A DNA stretch of 64,000 bases from Desulfovibrio sp. Marseille-P6017 (GTDB lineage Bacteria > Bacillota_A > Clostridia > Peptostreptococcales > Peptostreptococcaceae): NCBI GenBank assembly GCA_900604495.1, contig UWOR01000001.1:186001-250000 (forward strand), written 5' to 3'. The position numbers were made by a program, and so were the translations under genes. Shown here piece after piece: positions 9,701-19,473 of the stretch (within the stretch, counting starts at the first letter, position 1; every line of letters starts with the position of its first letter). A model generated the notes under the pieces. The model had not been told where the DNA came from and did no database searches. It worked only from the letters and a program-made list of their open reading frames with translations.

Positions 9701-10141
9701 TTACTTTTCTATTTTGTCAACGAATAATACACCATCTAAGTGATCTATTTCATGACAGAATGCTCTTGCTAAAAGCTCTTCTCCTACTATTTCAAATAAT
9801 TGTCCTTCTCTATTGTAAGCTCTCACCTTTACTGTATATGGTCTTTTTACAGGTCCTTGTTGACCACTTACACTTAAGCATCCTTCATCATCTATTTGTT
9901 CTCCAGATACTTCTATTATTTCTGGGTTTATAAGCTCTAATAATCCATCTCCGATATCTATTACTACAACTCTTTTTAATATCCCAACTTGAGGTGCTGC
10001 AAGTCCTACACCATCAGCCTCATACATTGTATCTGCCATATCATCTAATAATTGAATTATTTTATCATCAATTTTTTCTACCCTTTTTGAAGTTTTTCTA
10101 AGTACTGGTTCACCTATTTGAACTATTTGTCTTAATGCCAT
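9701..10141 (-). CDS. def: Peptide deformylase
   Basis: Metalloenzyme that removes the formyl group from nascent proteins. All three family motifs are visible in 146 residues: [16 protein letters not shown] (metal-binding Cys) and HEIDHLDG (HExxH). TAGGAGGAAA lies upstream of the ATG. It lies between priA and fmt, as in many Firmicutes. Confidence 0.97.
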   Translation of the reverse strand: MALRQIVQIGEPVLRKTSKRVEKIDDKIIQLLDDMADTMYEADGVGLAAPQVGILKRVVVIDIGDGLLELINPEIIEVSGEQIDDEGCLSVSGQQGPVKRPYTVKVRAYNREGQLFEIVGEELLARAFCHEIDHLDGVLFVDKIEK

Positions 10142-10162
10142 TTTTATTTTCCTCCTAAAAAA

Positions 10163-12643
10163 TTATAATACACTATTTGGATTAATATCTATAGATATAT
10201 TGATATCCTTATTAAATACAACTTCTCTTTTAGTTATACATATATATTTTATTATACCCTTTAATAAATTAATTTCAATATTATCGTCTTTAAATAATAT
10301 CTGCCATCTGTAATTATGATTTATTTTTGAAATAGAACAAGGATTAGGTCCTAAAATAAAATCAAATTCTTTTATACCTCTATTCTCAAGTAAATAAATA
10401 ATAGAGTCATACATTGCTCTTGCATTTTGTTCTACTAACTTTTCATTACTACCACTAATTACAACACTTAACATATTATTAAAAGGAGCATATCCAAATG
10501 CTTTTCTTATTTTTATTTCATCTTCATAAAATCCTTCAAAATCATAATTTACAGATCTTCTAATTGCATAATGATCAGTGTCATACGTTTGAAGTATTAC
10601 TTTTCCTTCTTTATCTGATCTACCTGCTCTTCCTGCAACTTGAGTTACAAGTTGGAAAGTAATTTCAGCACTTTTAAAATCTGGAAAATTTAATATCATA
10701 TCTGCAGATAAAATGCCTACTAATGTTACATTTTCAAAATCTAATCCCTTAGATAACATTTGAGTTCCTATTAAAATATCTGCTTCTTTATTCCTAAACT
10801 TATTTAGAATTTCTTCTAATGATCCTTTTTTTGAAGTTGTATCCTTATCCATTCTTAAAACTCTTACACCTTCAAATATCTTCCTTATTTCTTCTTCTAT
10901 CTTTTGAGTCCCAGTTCCAAATGGTTTAACATAATGGCTACCACACTCTGGACATTCCTTTGGTATTTCCTTTTCATATCCACAATAATGACAGCGCCCT
11001 ACATTTTTACCCTTATGATATGTAAGAGATATATCGCAGTTTTCACATTCAAATACATATCCACATTCTCTACATGAAACAAAATTTGCATATCCTCTTC
11101 TATTTAAAAATAAAATTGTTTGATTTCCGTTTTTAATAGCCTTTTCTATTTCTAAGTGTAGCTTATTACTAAGTATACTTTTGTTTCCATTTGATAATTC
11201 ACTTTTCATATCAATTACTTCTATTTTAGGCAATGGATTTTTATTAGCTCTATTTTTTATAGTTATAAGCTCATAATCTCCATTAATTGCTTTATAGTAC
11301 TCTTCTATAGAAGGTGTTGCTGAACCCAAAACTAAAGAAATATTTTTTTTCATAACTAAATATCTTGCAACTTCTATTGCATTAAATTTCGGATTTTTTT
11401 CTGACTTATATGCACCCTCATGAAACTCATCTATAATAACTACACCAAGACTACTAAAAGGTGCAAATAAAGCTGATCTAGCTCCTATTAATATTCTTAT
11501 TTTACCTAATTTTATAGCCTTATAAACATCATGTTTTTCACCTTCTGAAAGTTGACTATGAAAAACACCTACTATATCTCCAAATCTATTCTTAAACCTA
11601 GATATAGTTTGTGGAGTTAATGATATTTCTGGAACTAAAACTATACTGTCTAAACCTTGGTTTAAAGCATAATCTATAATTCCCATATAAACTTCAGTTT
11701 TTCCACTACCTGTTACTCCATGTATCATATAAGGCTTTTTGATATCATTAAACATCTCAGAGTTTATTTTATTAATAGCATAGGTTTGTTCTTCATTTAG
11801 GTATATTTTTTTATTGTCAGATTGATAAATACTTTCTGGACTTCTATAATAATCTTTTATTTCCAAAGAAATTAAATTTTTTCCTGCAAGAGAAGTTATA
11901 CTTTGCTTAGATGCATTAAGTATTTCTAATAAGTCATTTATCTCTACACTACTATTATGCTTTAAAAACTCTATAATTTCCTTTTGCTTATTACCTAAAT
12001 TAATTTTATTTGAAATTACATAATCATCTATATATTCTATATCCATACTTAATGATACATAACATATTTTCTTTTCATTTTTATGATCTTTGTACTCCCA
12101 TTTTAAATCAATAAGGTTTTTATTTTTCATTCTATCTAAAATATTATTTATATTTTTAATTTTTTTTAGTTTATCTACTTTAATCTTACCTTTACTATTT
12201 AAAAGCTTTTCTATTATAAGCTTTTCATTTTGATTTAAGTTTAAGTTTTCTTCATATAAGTCAAACTCTTTTATATTCGAATTTAAAATAACAACCTTAT
12301 AGTTATTTAACTTATATCCTTTTGGATAAATTAAATTTATACAATCTATATAAGTGCATAAGTATCTATTTTTCATCCATTTAACTAATTCCAAATCTTC
12401 AACTTTAAATATTGGTTTTTCATCTAATAAATCAACAACTTCTTTGGTTTTTATTCCATCTTCAATAATATCTGTGATTTCAAATACAAAAGCCTCAGTT
12501 GGTTTATTGCCTCTTCCAAAAGGAACTAATACTCTATGACCTAACTCTAATTCATTTTCTAAAAAGTTTGGTATTTCATATGTAAATAAATTGTCGGTGT
12601 ATATGCTATTGTTCCTTACTATAACTTTTGCATATTTTTTCAT
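10163..12643 (-). CDS. priA: Primosomal protein N', replication restart helicase
   Basis: Superfamily-2 helicase that reloads the replisome at stalled forks. The 826 residues hold an N-terminal DNA-binding domain, Walker A HGVTGSGKTEVY, the DExH box as DEFHEG, and GSATPS. A zinc-binding insert has paired cysteines (CRECGYVFECENC, CHYCG, CPECGSH), and helicase motif VI lies in QVAGRAGR. The DEFH form is a small departure from the common DEEH. It heads priA-def-fmt after terminator 12674-12720. Confidence 0.96.
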   Translation of the reverse strand: MKKYAKVIVRNNSIYTDNLFTYEIPNFLENELELGHRVLVPFGRGNKPTEAFVFEITDIIEDGIKTKEVVDLLDEKPIFKVEDLELVKWMKNRYLCTYIDCINLIYPKGYKLNNYKVVILNSNIKEFDLYEENLNLNQNEKLIIEKLLNSKGKIKVDKLKKIKNINNILDRMKNKNLIDLKWEYKDHKNEKKICYVSLSMDIEYIDDYVISNKINLGNKQKEIIEFLKHNSSVEINDLLEILNASKQSITSLAGKNLISLEIKDYYRSPESIYQSDNKKIYLNEEQTYAINKINSEMFNDIKKPYMIHGVTGSGKTEVYMGIIDYALNQGLDSIVLVPEISLTPQTISRFKNRFGDIVGVFHSQLSEGEKHDVYKAIKLGKIRILIGARSALFAPFSSLGVVIIDEFHEGAYKSEKNPKFNAIEVARYLVMKKNISLVLGSATPSIEEYYKAINGDYELITIKNRANKNPLPKIEVIDMKSELSNGNKSILSNKLHLEIEKAIKNGNQTILFLNRRGYANFVSCRECGYVFECENCDISLTYHKGKNVGRCHYCGYEKEIPKECPECGSHYVKPFGTGTQKIEEEIRKIFEGVRVLRMDKDTTSKKGSLEEILNKFRNKEADILIGTQMLSKGLDFENVTLVGILSADMILNFPDFKSAEITFQLVTQVAGRAGRSDKEGKVILQTYDTDHYAIRRSVNYDFEGFYEDEIKIRKAFGYAPFNNMLSVVISGSNEKLVEQNARAMYDSIIYLLENRGIKEFDFILGPNPCSISKINHNYRWQILFKDDNIEINLLKGIIKYICITKREVVFNKDINISIDINPNSVL

Positions 12644-12673
12644 ATTTTAACCTCTATTATTATCTAAAATTTA

Positions 12674-12720
12674 AGGGCAATCTCAAAGTAAAATAATTTA
12701 ATCTACCTTGAGACAGCCCC
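12674..12720 (-). terminator. Hairpin terminator (GGGCTGTCTCAA family) after coaBC
   Basis: The minus strand pairs GGGCTGTCTCAAGGTA with TACTTTGAGATTGCCC. It lies right after the coaBC stop and before priA. The following U-run is weak, so it may attenuate rather than stop transcription. It shares its arm sequence with the hairpin at 7215-7276. Confidence 0.65.
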
Positions 12721-12721
12721 T

Positions 12722-13921
12722 TTATTTTTCTAATAAATCTTTAACTTTATCTAAAATAACATTTGCTACTTCATTTTTCTTCATTATAGGATATTCACTT
12801 ATATTACCTTCTTTGTCTATGATTTTAACTATATTAGTATCAACACCAAATCCAGCACCTTCTTTAGTTAAGTCATTTGCTACTATAAAATCTAAGTTTT
12901 TCTTCTTTACTTTATTTTTAGCATTCTCAATAAGATCATTAGTCTCAGCCGCAAAGCCAACTAATATTTTATCTTTCTTAACTTTTCCAATTTCATAAGC
13001 TATATCTTTATTTCTATCTAATCTTATAACTAAGTCATCATCGTTTTTCTTTATTTTTTTATCACAATAATCCTTAGGTTTATAATCTGCTACAGCTGCA
13101 CTTTTTATAATAACATCATTTTCGTTTAAATTATCCATTACAGCTTCATACATATCTTTTGCAGATTCTGTTCTTATAAGTTTTTTTAAGTTTGTTGGTG
13201 GTTCTAATTTAGTAGGTCCAGAAACTAAAGTTACTTCAGCACCTCTATCTATCGCTTCTTTTGCTATTGCATAACCCATCTTTCCAGTAGAACGATTAGT
13301 TATATATCTAACTGGATCAATAGATTCTACAGTAGGTCCTGCTGTAATTATTATTCTTTTTCCCTTTAAATCTTGTTCTTTTATAAGAGCATTAATAATA
13401 GCTTGAACTATATTTTCTGGAGTAGCTAGTTTACCCTTACCAGTATCCCCACAAGCAAGTCTTCCACTTTCAGGCTCTATAAATTCATAATTTAACGATT
13501 TTAATGTACTTATATTTCTTTGTACAATTGGGTTTTCGTACATATTAGTATTCATTGCTGGAGCTATTAAAACTTTAGCTTTAGTAGCCATAACTGTAGT
13601 TGAAAGCATATCATCACTTATACCACAAGCCATTTTACCGATTATATTCGCAGTAGCTGGTGCTACTAAGAATAAATCTGCTTTTTTAGCTAATGATATA
13701 TGTTCTACATCCCATGTTTTAGGTTCTTCAAACATATCACTTACTACATAGTTTTGACTTAAGGATTGAAAGGTTAGAGGAGCAACAAATTCTGTTGCAC
13801 TCTTAGTCATTATCACATGAACATTTGCACCTAACTTTTTTAACCTACTTACTACATCACAAACTTTGTATACGGCAATTCCACCACTTACGCCAATTAC
13901 AACAGTTTTATTTTTCAGCAT
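12722..13921 (-). CDS. coaBC: Bifunctional phosphopantothenoylcysteine decarboxylase/synthase
   Basis: Catalyses two steps of coenzyme A synthesis. The N-terminal CoaC flavoprotein domain (about 1-180) starts with GVSGGIAVYKV and has PAMNTNMYENP and the catalytic cysteine in SGRLACGDTGKG. The C-terminal CoaB synthetase domain has ITAGPTVESIDPVR, NRSTGKMG and the KKN-type nucleotide-binding end. Its 399 residues are normal. It follows rpoZ by 3 bp. Confidence 0.97.
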   Translation of the reverse strand: MLKNKTVVIGVSGGIAVYKVCDVVSRLKKLGANVHVIMTKSATEFVAPLTFQSLSQNYVVSDMFEEPKTWDVEHISLAKKADLFLVAPATANIIGKMACGISDDMLSTTVMATKAKVLIAPAMNTNMYENPIVQRNISTLKSLNYEFIEPESGRLACGDTGKGKLATPENIVQAIINALIKEQDLKGKRIIITAGPTVESIDPVRYITNRSTGKMGYAIAKEAIDRGAEVTLVSGPTKLEPPTNLKKLIRTESAKDMYEAVMDNLNENDVIIKSAAVADYKPKDYCDKKIKKNDDDLVIRLDRNKDIAYEIGKVKKDKILVGFAAETNDLIENAKNKVKKKNLDFIVANDLTKEGAGFGVDTNIVKIIDKEGNISEYPIMKKNEVANVILDKVKDLLEK

Positions 13922-13924
13922 ATC

Positions 13925-14197
13925 TTATTCCTCTATTTCTTTTTTCGCTGCTTCTTGTTCTTGCTTTTCTTCTAACTCAGCTTGTTCTATTTCTGATTGA
14001 GTTAATATTCTATATGTTATTTCACCTTCTGCAACTTCTTGAGTAGCTATACATACTGGCTTAGTTTCTTTTTGCTTGTTTTCAACATATGGAGCTGATC
14101 CATCTATTATTTCTCTCGCTCTTTTTGCAACAGTACCTACTAAGTAATATCTGTTGTCTATTTTGTTTAATACTTCATTGATTGATGGTTTTATCAT
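13925..14197 (-). CDS. rpoZ: DNA-directed RNA polymerase omega subunit
   Basis: Small RNA polymerase subunit that helps assemble the beta-prime subunit. The core motif is NKIDNRYYLVGTVAKRAREI. The 90 residues end in an acidic Glu/Gln/Lys-rich tail, longer than in many relatives. It is sandwiched between gmk (1 bp) and coaBC (3 bp), the conserved Firmicutes order. Confidence 0.95.
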   Translation of the reverse strand: MIKPSINEVLNKIDNRYYLVGTVAKRAREIIDGSAPYVENKQKETKPVCIATQEVAEGEITYRILTQSEIEQAELEEKQEQEAAKKEIEE

Positions 14198-14198
14198 T

Positions 14199-14816
14199 TT
14201 ATAACTCCTCCTTGAACTTATCTATTATATTATTCTTATATCTAGTAACCTTATTCTTCTCTGAAGATATTATAGCTTCTAGTTCTTTAACTGATTTTTC
14301 TACATCTTGATTAACTATAAAATAATCATAGTCATCTATTTGTTTTATTTCTTCAAATGCACAACTAAATCTTTTTTCTATTTCTTCTACACTTTCTGTG
14401 CCTCTTCCAACGATTCTATTTTTTAATTCCTTTAAAGATGGTGGAAGTACAAATACGAATATCCCCTCTGGATATACTTCTTTAACTTGCCTTGCTCCTT
14501 GCATTTCTATTTCTAAGATAACATCTTGACCTTTTTCTAAAGTCTCAATTATTGCTGCTTTTGGTGTTCCATAGAAATTGTCATAAATTTGAGCATACTC
14601 TAAAAATTCACCTTTTTCTACCATAGATGTAAACTCTTCTTTTTCTATAAAGAAGTAGTTAACTCCATGAACTTCTCCATTTCTAGGCTTTCTTGTTGTA
14701 GCTGATACAGAAAGCTTAATTTGGTCATTTTGGTCTAATATCGCTTTACAAATTGTACCCTTACCTGCTCCTGATGGTCCTGATACAACTAGTAATAGGC
14801 CTTTTCTTTTAACCAT
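14199..14816 (-). CDS. gmk: Guanylate kinase
   Basis: Converts GMP to GDP. The 205-residue protein has the P-loop GPSGAGKGT, the GMP-binding SVSATTRKPRNGE with VNYFFIEKEEF, and the lid around RIVGRGTE. It follows yicC by 32 bp. In Bacillus, remA normally lies between these two genes; here there is no room for it. Confidence 0.97.
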   Translation of the reverse strand: MVKRKGLLLVVSGPSGAGKGTICKAILDQNDQIKLSVSATTRKPRNGEVHGVNYFFIEKEEFTSMVEKGEFLEYAQIYDNFYGTPKAAIIETLEKGQDVILEIEMQGARQVKEVYPEGIFVFVLPPSLKELKNRIVGRGTESVEEIEKRFSCAFEEIKQIDDYDYFIVNQDVEKSVKELEAIISSEKNKVTRYKNNIIDKFKEEL

Positions 14817-14848
14817 TACGCTTCTTCCTTTCCATTTATCTATTTATA

Positions 14849-15730
14849 CTATTCTATATTTTGAATTTGCTCTCTTATCTTTTCTAATTCACTTTTTATT
14901 TCAACAACTAAATTAGTTATATTTAAATCCGATGACTTAGAACCTATAGTATTTGTTTCTCTATTCATTTCTTGGATTAAGAAGTCTATTCTTCTTCCAA
15001 TTGATTCATCTTTAACTATCGTACTTCTTAATTGCTTTATATGACTTTTAAATCTTACTATTTCTTCTGTTATACTACTTTTATCTGCATATATAGCAAC
15101 CTCTTGAGCTAATCTATTTTCATCTATTATACTTGGATTTTCTAATATTTCACTTATTCTATTATTTAACTTTTCTTTATAGTCAATAACAACATTATAA
15201 GAATACTTTTCAATCTCTTCAATTGTACTTTCAAGAATATCGCATCTATCTAATACATCTTTAGCTAATCTTTGTCCTTCTTCACTTCTCATCTCAGTTA
15301 ATTTAACTAAAGTTTCTTCTAATGCTTTGCTTAACATAGACCATAATAACTCTTCATCTTCTTCTTTTTCCTCTGTTTTAATTATATCAGGGAATTTTGC
15401 TACGTTCATAACACTTATATCATCAACTAAATCAAATTTATCTCTTATATCTCTTAAGATATTTACATATTGATTTGCTAGTGTTTCATCGAACTTTAAG
15501 TTTACATCTTCACTACCTAACAAGTCAAGCTTTATGTAAATATCAACTCTACCTCTTTTTATGTAGTTTTTAATAAAATTTCTAGCCTTATCTTCTAAAA
15601 AAGATATTTTTCTTGGAAGACGTATATTTATATCACAATATTTATGGTTTATTGTTTTACATTCTACTAAAAAATAGTAGTTGTCATCTTTATATTCTCC
15701 TCTTCCAAAGCCAGTCATACTTATAGCCAT
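14849..15730 (-). CDS. yicC: YicC/YloC-family endoribonuclease
   Basis: RNA-degrading enzyme family; E. coli YicC is reported to act as an endoribonuclease on small RNAs. The N-terminus SMTGFGRGEY and the C-terminus (GRRIDFLIQEMNRETNTIGSK) are the family signatures. An upstream in-frame ATG at 15754 would overlap dapF. GGAGGTATAAT sits just before the ATG at 15730, 1 bp past the dapF stop codon, and gives a 293-residue protein. Confidence 0.92.
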   Translation of the reverse strand: MAISMTGFGRGEYKDDNYYFLVECKTINHKYCDINIRLPRKISFLEDKARNFIKNYIKRGRVDIYIKLDLLGSEDVNLKFDETLANQYVNILRDIRDKFDLVDDISVMNVAKFPDIIKTEEKEEDEELLWSMLSKALEETLVKLTEMRSEEGQRLAKDVLDRCDILESTIEEIEKYSYNVVIDYKEKLNNRISEILENPSIIDENRLAQEVAIYADKSSITEEIVRFKSHIKQLRSTIVKDESIGRRIDFLIQEMNRETNTIGSKSSDLNITNLVVEIKSELEKIREQIQNIE

Positions 15731-15731
15731 A

Positions 15732-16562
15732 TTATACCTCCAAATTTCCTTCACATATTTTTACTGAAGGTCCTGTCATATAAACAAAATCTTCTATATC
15801 TATTTTTACTGTTCCACCTTGAGATGTAACATTTACACTTTTGCCTACTTTTTTTAGATAATTGCATATAATGGCAGATGCAGTCATTCCAGTTCCACAT
15901 CCTAAAGTGTATCCGCATCCTCTCTCCCAAGTATTTACAGATATATTATTCTCATCTTCAACCTTTACAAAGTTTACATTTGTTCCTTTAGGAAAAATAT
16001 TATTTTTTCCAATTTCCTTACCATACTTATATACTTCATCTAAGTTCAATTTATCTACTAAAACTACAGTATGTGGAACTCCCATTAACATAGAGCTTAA
16101 TATAAATTCTTTATCTAATACCTTTATTTTTTGATTAATAAATTTATCCTGACTAGTATTTATAGGTATATCTTTTGATAAAAAACTTCCCTTTCCCATA
16201 TTAACTTTTATTGAATCTATCTTATTTTCTTTCAAATTTATACTTACTTTCTTTATTCCATCTAAAGTATCAACATTAAAATCTTCTTTTCTAACTATAT
16301 TATTATCATAAACAAACTTTACAAAACATCTCAATCCATTTCCACACATGGCAGCTCTAGATCCATCTGAGTTATAATATACCATTTCAACATCAGCCAC
16401 TTTAGAAGCTTTTACTACTAATAGTCCATCTGCCCCTACAGAGAATCTTCTATGACATACTTTCTTTGCCAAATCACCATAATTATTACAATCTATATTA
16501 TCAAATCGACCATCTATTGCTATAAAATCATTACCTATTCCATGTAACTTCCAAAATTCCAT
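15732..16562 (-). CDS. dapF: Diaminopimelate epimerase
   Basis: Converts LL- to meso-diaminopimelate for lysine and peptidoglycan synthesis. The two catalytic cysteines lie in MCGNGLRC and in GCGTGMTA, with the preceding WERGCGYT also typical. Its 276 residues are the usual length. The ATG has AAAAGGGGAGAT upstream. It appears to be the first gene of the dapF-yicC-gmk-rpoZ-coaBC run and is divergent from rqcH. Confidence 0.96.
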   Translation of the reverse strand: MEFWKLHGIGNDFIAIDGRFDNIDCNNYGDLAKKVCHRRFSVGADGLLVVKASKVADVEMVYYNSDGSRAAMCGNGLRCFVKFVYDNNIVRKEDFNVDTLDGIKKVSINLKENKIDSIKVNMGKGSFLSKDIPINTSQDKFINQKIKVLDKEFILSSMLMGVPHTVVLVDKLNLDEVYKYGKEIGKNNIFPKGTNVNFVKVEDENNISVNTWERGCGYTLGCGTGMTASAIICNYLKKVGKSVNVTSQGGTVKIDIEDFVYMTGPSVKICEGNLEV

Positions 16563-16763
16563 AAAATCTCCCCTTTTATATAAGTTACTAACTAAATATT
16601 ATACAACATTCCTACATCAAAATAAATAAGTAGATTAGTTTTTAGAAAGAATAAAAAATATATAAGATTTTTATATTAGTTATTATTCTTAGTTACTATT
16701 CACAATGTGGTTATTATGTGTAATAATTAATTTATTAATATTAATATGAAGGGAAGTGTTTTT

Positions 16764-18545
16764 ATGGCTTTAGATGGTTTGGTTATACACTCACTAGTTG
16801 ATGAGCTTTCTTCCAAGCTTATTGGCGGTAAGGTTGATAAAGTTCATCAACCTGAAGATGATGAGATTGTTTTATATATAAGAAATAATAAAGAAAATTA
16901 TAAACTTATTTTAAGTTGTAGTTCTTCTAATCCTAGAGTTTATATTGCTAATGATTATAAAAAAGAAAATCCGAAAAAAGCACCTATGTTTTGCATGCTT
17001 TTTAGAAAATACATACAAAGTGGAAATATAGTTGATATTTCTCAAGTTGGATTTGAGAGAATCATAAAAATAAGCGTTGATTCTTTAGATGAATTAAAGG
17101 AAAAAACTACAAAAGATATTTATATTGAGATTATGGGTAGACATAGTAATATTATACTTACTCATAATGAGGACAATAAAATTATAGATTCAGCAAAAAG
17201 AATTCCTACTAGTATAAGTAGAGTTCGTCAAATACTACCTGGGCTTACTTATGAATTACCACCTGCACAAGATAAGTTAAATCCCCTTAATAGTATTTCT
17301 AAAGATGAGTTTATTGAAGCATTAAAGTCATATGATGGCCCTGTTTTCAAGAGTATTTACTCTAAGTTTTTAGGTATAAGTCCAGTTATTTCTAAGGAGA
17401 TTTGCTATAGAGCTAAATTAAATGAAAAAATCAACATAAGCGACTTATCTAATGAAGAATTAATCTCTTTATTTAATGAGTTTAATAGCTTATTTAATGA
17501 TATAAGAAACAATAAATTTTCTCCTTGCATAGTATTAAACGAAAAAATAGATAGAGTGCTTGACTTTAGTTGTATAAATTTAAGTCTTTATAATGAATTT
17601 AAATTTATTAATAAGAAAAGTATGTCTACAGTATTAGAAGACTATTATAAAAATAAAGATATAAAAGATAGAATTCATCAACGTGCTTCTGATTTAAAGA
17701 AGAGTATTTCAATAAAACTTGAAAGACTTTACCATAAACAGGAAAAACAATCAGAAGAATTAGAAGAAGCTAACAATGCAGAAAGTTACAAAATAAAGGG
17801 TGAGCTCCTTACTGCTTATATTTATATGATTCAAAAAGGAATGGAAAGTATAGATGTTCAAAACTTCTATGACCCTAATTATGAAAGTGTTACTATTCCT
17901 CTTAGAAAAAATTTAACACCTTCTGAAAATTCACAAAGATATTTCAAAAAGTATAATAAATTAAAAACAGCTAAAAAGGAAATAACTTCTCAAATGGCTA
18001 TAAACAAAGAAGAAATAGATTACTTGGAAAATATACTTTTAAATATAGAAAACTGTGAAAACTTAGCTGAACTTCAAGATATAAAAGATGAACTTGTTTC
18101 ACTTGGATATTCTAAAGCTTCTGGTAAGCTTAAATCTAAAAAAGAAATAGCAAAGCTAACTACTTCACCACATGAATTTATTTCGTCTGAAGGAATTAGA
18201 ATACTTGTTGGTAAAAATAATAAACAAAATGACCACCTTACACTTAGAATCGCAGATCCAGAAGATATATGGATGCATACTAAGAATATTCCTGGTTCTC
18301 ATGTTATTATAAAATGTGCTGGTAAAGATATATCTGAACAAACTATATATGAAGGTGCTATGCTAGCAGCTTACTTTAGTAAAGCTAAATCTTCTAGTAA
18401 AGTTCCAGTTGATTATACTAAGAAAAAACATGTTAAAAAACCTAGTGGTTCTAAGCCTGGTATGGTAATTTATGAAACTAATAATACAATGTATGTAGAT
18501 CCTAATGAAGAGATGGTTGCATCATTAAAAAATAAAGAAATTTAA
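16764..18545 (+). CDS. rqcH: Rqc2/NFACT-family ribosome quality-control protein
   Basis: Binds stalled 50S subunits and adds C-terminal alanine tails to the stuck chain; formerly annotated as a fibronectin-binding protein. The NFACT-N domain starts with ALDGLVIHSLVDEL. A long coiled-coil middle (about 290-430) follows, then NFACT-R with DIWMHTKNIPGSHVII. An ATG at 16746 lies within the ribosome binding site region. The GAAGGGAAG motif favours the ATG at 16764, giving 593 residues. It stands alone on the plus strand and is divergent from dapF. Confidence 0.95.
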   Translation: MALDGLVIHSLVDELSSKLIGGKVDKVHQPEDDEIVLYIRNNKENYKLILSCSSSNPRVYIANDYKKENPKKAPMFCMLFRKYIQSGNIVDISQVGFERIIKISVDSLDELKEKTTKDIYIEIMGRHSNIILTHNEDNKIIDSAKRIPTSISRVRQILPGLTYELPPAQDKLNPLNSISKDEFIEALKSYDGPVFKSIYSKFLGISPVISKEICYRAKLNEKINISDLSNEELISLFNEFNSLFNDIRNNKFSPCIVLNEKIDRVLDFSCINLSLYNEFKFINKKSMSTVLEDYYKNKDIKDRIHQRASDLKKSISIKLERLYHKQEKQSEELEEANNAESYKIKGELLTAYIYMIQKGMESIDVQNFYDPNYESVTIPLRKNLTPSENSQRYFKKYNKLKTAKKEITSQMAINKEEIDYLENILLNIENCENLAELQDIKDELVSLGYSKASGKLKSKKEIAKLTTSPHEFISSEGIRILVGKNNKQNDHLTLRIADPEDIWMHTKNIPGSHVIIKCAGKDISEQTIYEGAMLAAYFSKAKSSSKVPVDYTKKKHVKKPSGSKPGMVIYETNNTMYVDPNEEMVASLKNKEI

Positions 18546-18549
18546 TAAT

Positions 18550-18586
18550 AAAAAGTGTAAATCTTATTTAAAGATTTACACTTTTT
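18550..18586. terminator. Bidirectional terminator between rqcH and the tipA-like gene
   Basis: A perfect 16-bp inverted repeat (AAAAAGTGTAAATCTT and its complement) with a five-base spacer has A- and T-runs at both ends. It can therefore stop the two convergent transcripts. Confidence 0.88.
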
Positions 18587-18591
18587 ATAGT

Positions 18592-19053
18592 TTATTTATC
18601 TTGAATTACCCATTGCCAAGTATTCTCATTAAATATTGCATTATAGAATGCTCCTATAGACATGCTTAAGAATTTAGCAGCTCCTTGTTTTACATTTTCA
18701 TCGTAATACTTTGTGAACCTTGGATCATCAACATATATTTGCCCTAGATTTAAATGAGCTTGAGGTGGATAAGTTCCAAAGTATTCTAACCATTTCTTAT
18801 GAAGCCTTACAACTTCCATAGCTAATTCATTTGAAGGATCATTTATCTTCATAGCTTCTAATAATTTTTCATTAATTTCAATTCTTATTCTTTCACTTTC
18901 ATTATATTCTTCTTCACTTAAGCCTGCAAATTTTTTATTACTTTTATTTACTCTCTTATCTCCATATTTTTCTCTTATTTCTTTCCCATACTTTTCTTCA
19001 TTTTTCTTTATAATATCTTTTTTAAAACCTTCAAATTTTTCTTTATTAGACAT
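18592..19053 (-). CDS. TipAS antibiotic-recognition domain protein from an internal start
   Basis: From the ATG at 19053, 153 residues encode a full TipAS domain, which binds thiopeptide-like compounds in known relatives. It starts MSNKEKFEGFKK, with EVVRLHKKWL and AKFLSMSIGAFY later. AAAGGAG lies eight bases upstream, a near-ideal ribosome binding site. The domain can therefore be translated alone despite the frameshift. In Streptomyces, tipA also makes a free TipAS from an internal start. Independent expression here is inference. Confidence 0.7.
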   Translation of the reverse strand: MSNKEKFEGFKKDIIKKNEEKYGKEIREKYGDKRVNKSNKKFAGLSEEEYNESERIRIEINEKLLEAMKINDPSNELAMEVVRLHKKWLEYFGTYPPQAHLNLGQIYVDDPRFTKYYDENVKQGAAKFLSMSIGAFYNAIFNENTWQWVIQDK

Positions 19054-19391
19054 TTCTTCTTCTCCTTTTAACGACAATAACGTTCGGTCTATATTATTTA
19101 ATAATTTTTCAATCTGCTTTTGTCTTTCTAGTAAATTTTTTTATGCTCATGTAGTGCTTCTACACAATCAAACTCTTCACTATGTATTACAGATTTTATT
19201 TTTTCTAAAGGTAAATCAAGTTCTTTATAAAATAGTATTTGCTGAAGTAAATTAACCTCTTCTTCTCCATATATCCTATATCCAGATGAGCTTATTCTTT
19301 TAGGCTTTAAAAGTCCTATTTCATCATAATATCTAAGAGTTCTTGTACTTACTCCTGCTAATTTTGAAAGATTATTTATTGTATATTCCAT
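18592..19391 (-). pseudogene. TipA-like MerR regulator with a frameshift (MerR HTH plus TipAS domain)
   Basis: The first part (19391-19128) is a MerR helix-turn-helix of 87 residues with TRTLRYYDEIGLL. It ends early at a TAG just after an A7 run (19136-19142). If that run had eight A, the frame would continue without a stop through a coiled-coil linker (LLERQKQIEKLL) into the TipAS drug-binding domain. The reconstructed protein is about 266 residues. TipA proteins activate their own promoter on binding thiopeptides and other compounds. The shift could be real, slippage-corrected or a sequencing error. The second part could be made separately (see next entry). Confidence 0.85.
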
Positions 19392-19413
19392 ATTAACTTA
19401 CCTCCTTACTATT

Positions 19414-19444
19414 AAGATAAACTTTTACGTAACGTTAATGTCAA
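19414..19444 (-). promoter_or_regulatory. MerR-type promoter with 19-bp spacer
   Basis: On the minus strand, TTGACA (19439-19444) and TATCTT (19414-19419) are 19 bp apart, the over-long spacer typical of MerR-family targets. The spacer carries the dyad AACGTT next to ACGT. It lies just upstream of the TipA-like gene, consistent with self-activation. Confidence 0.7.
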
Positions 19445-19473
19445 CATTTTTTTAATATTTTTAACTTTTAATA

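Noticed and set aside
10163..12643. Inactive PriA because of DEFH in place of DEEH
   Set aside because: The pattern is still DExH and all other helicase motifs are present.
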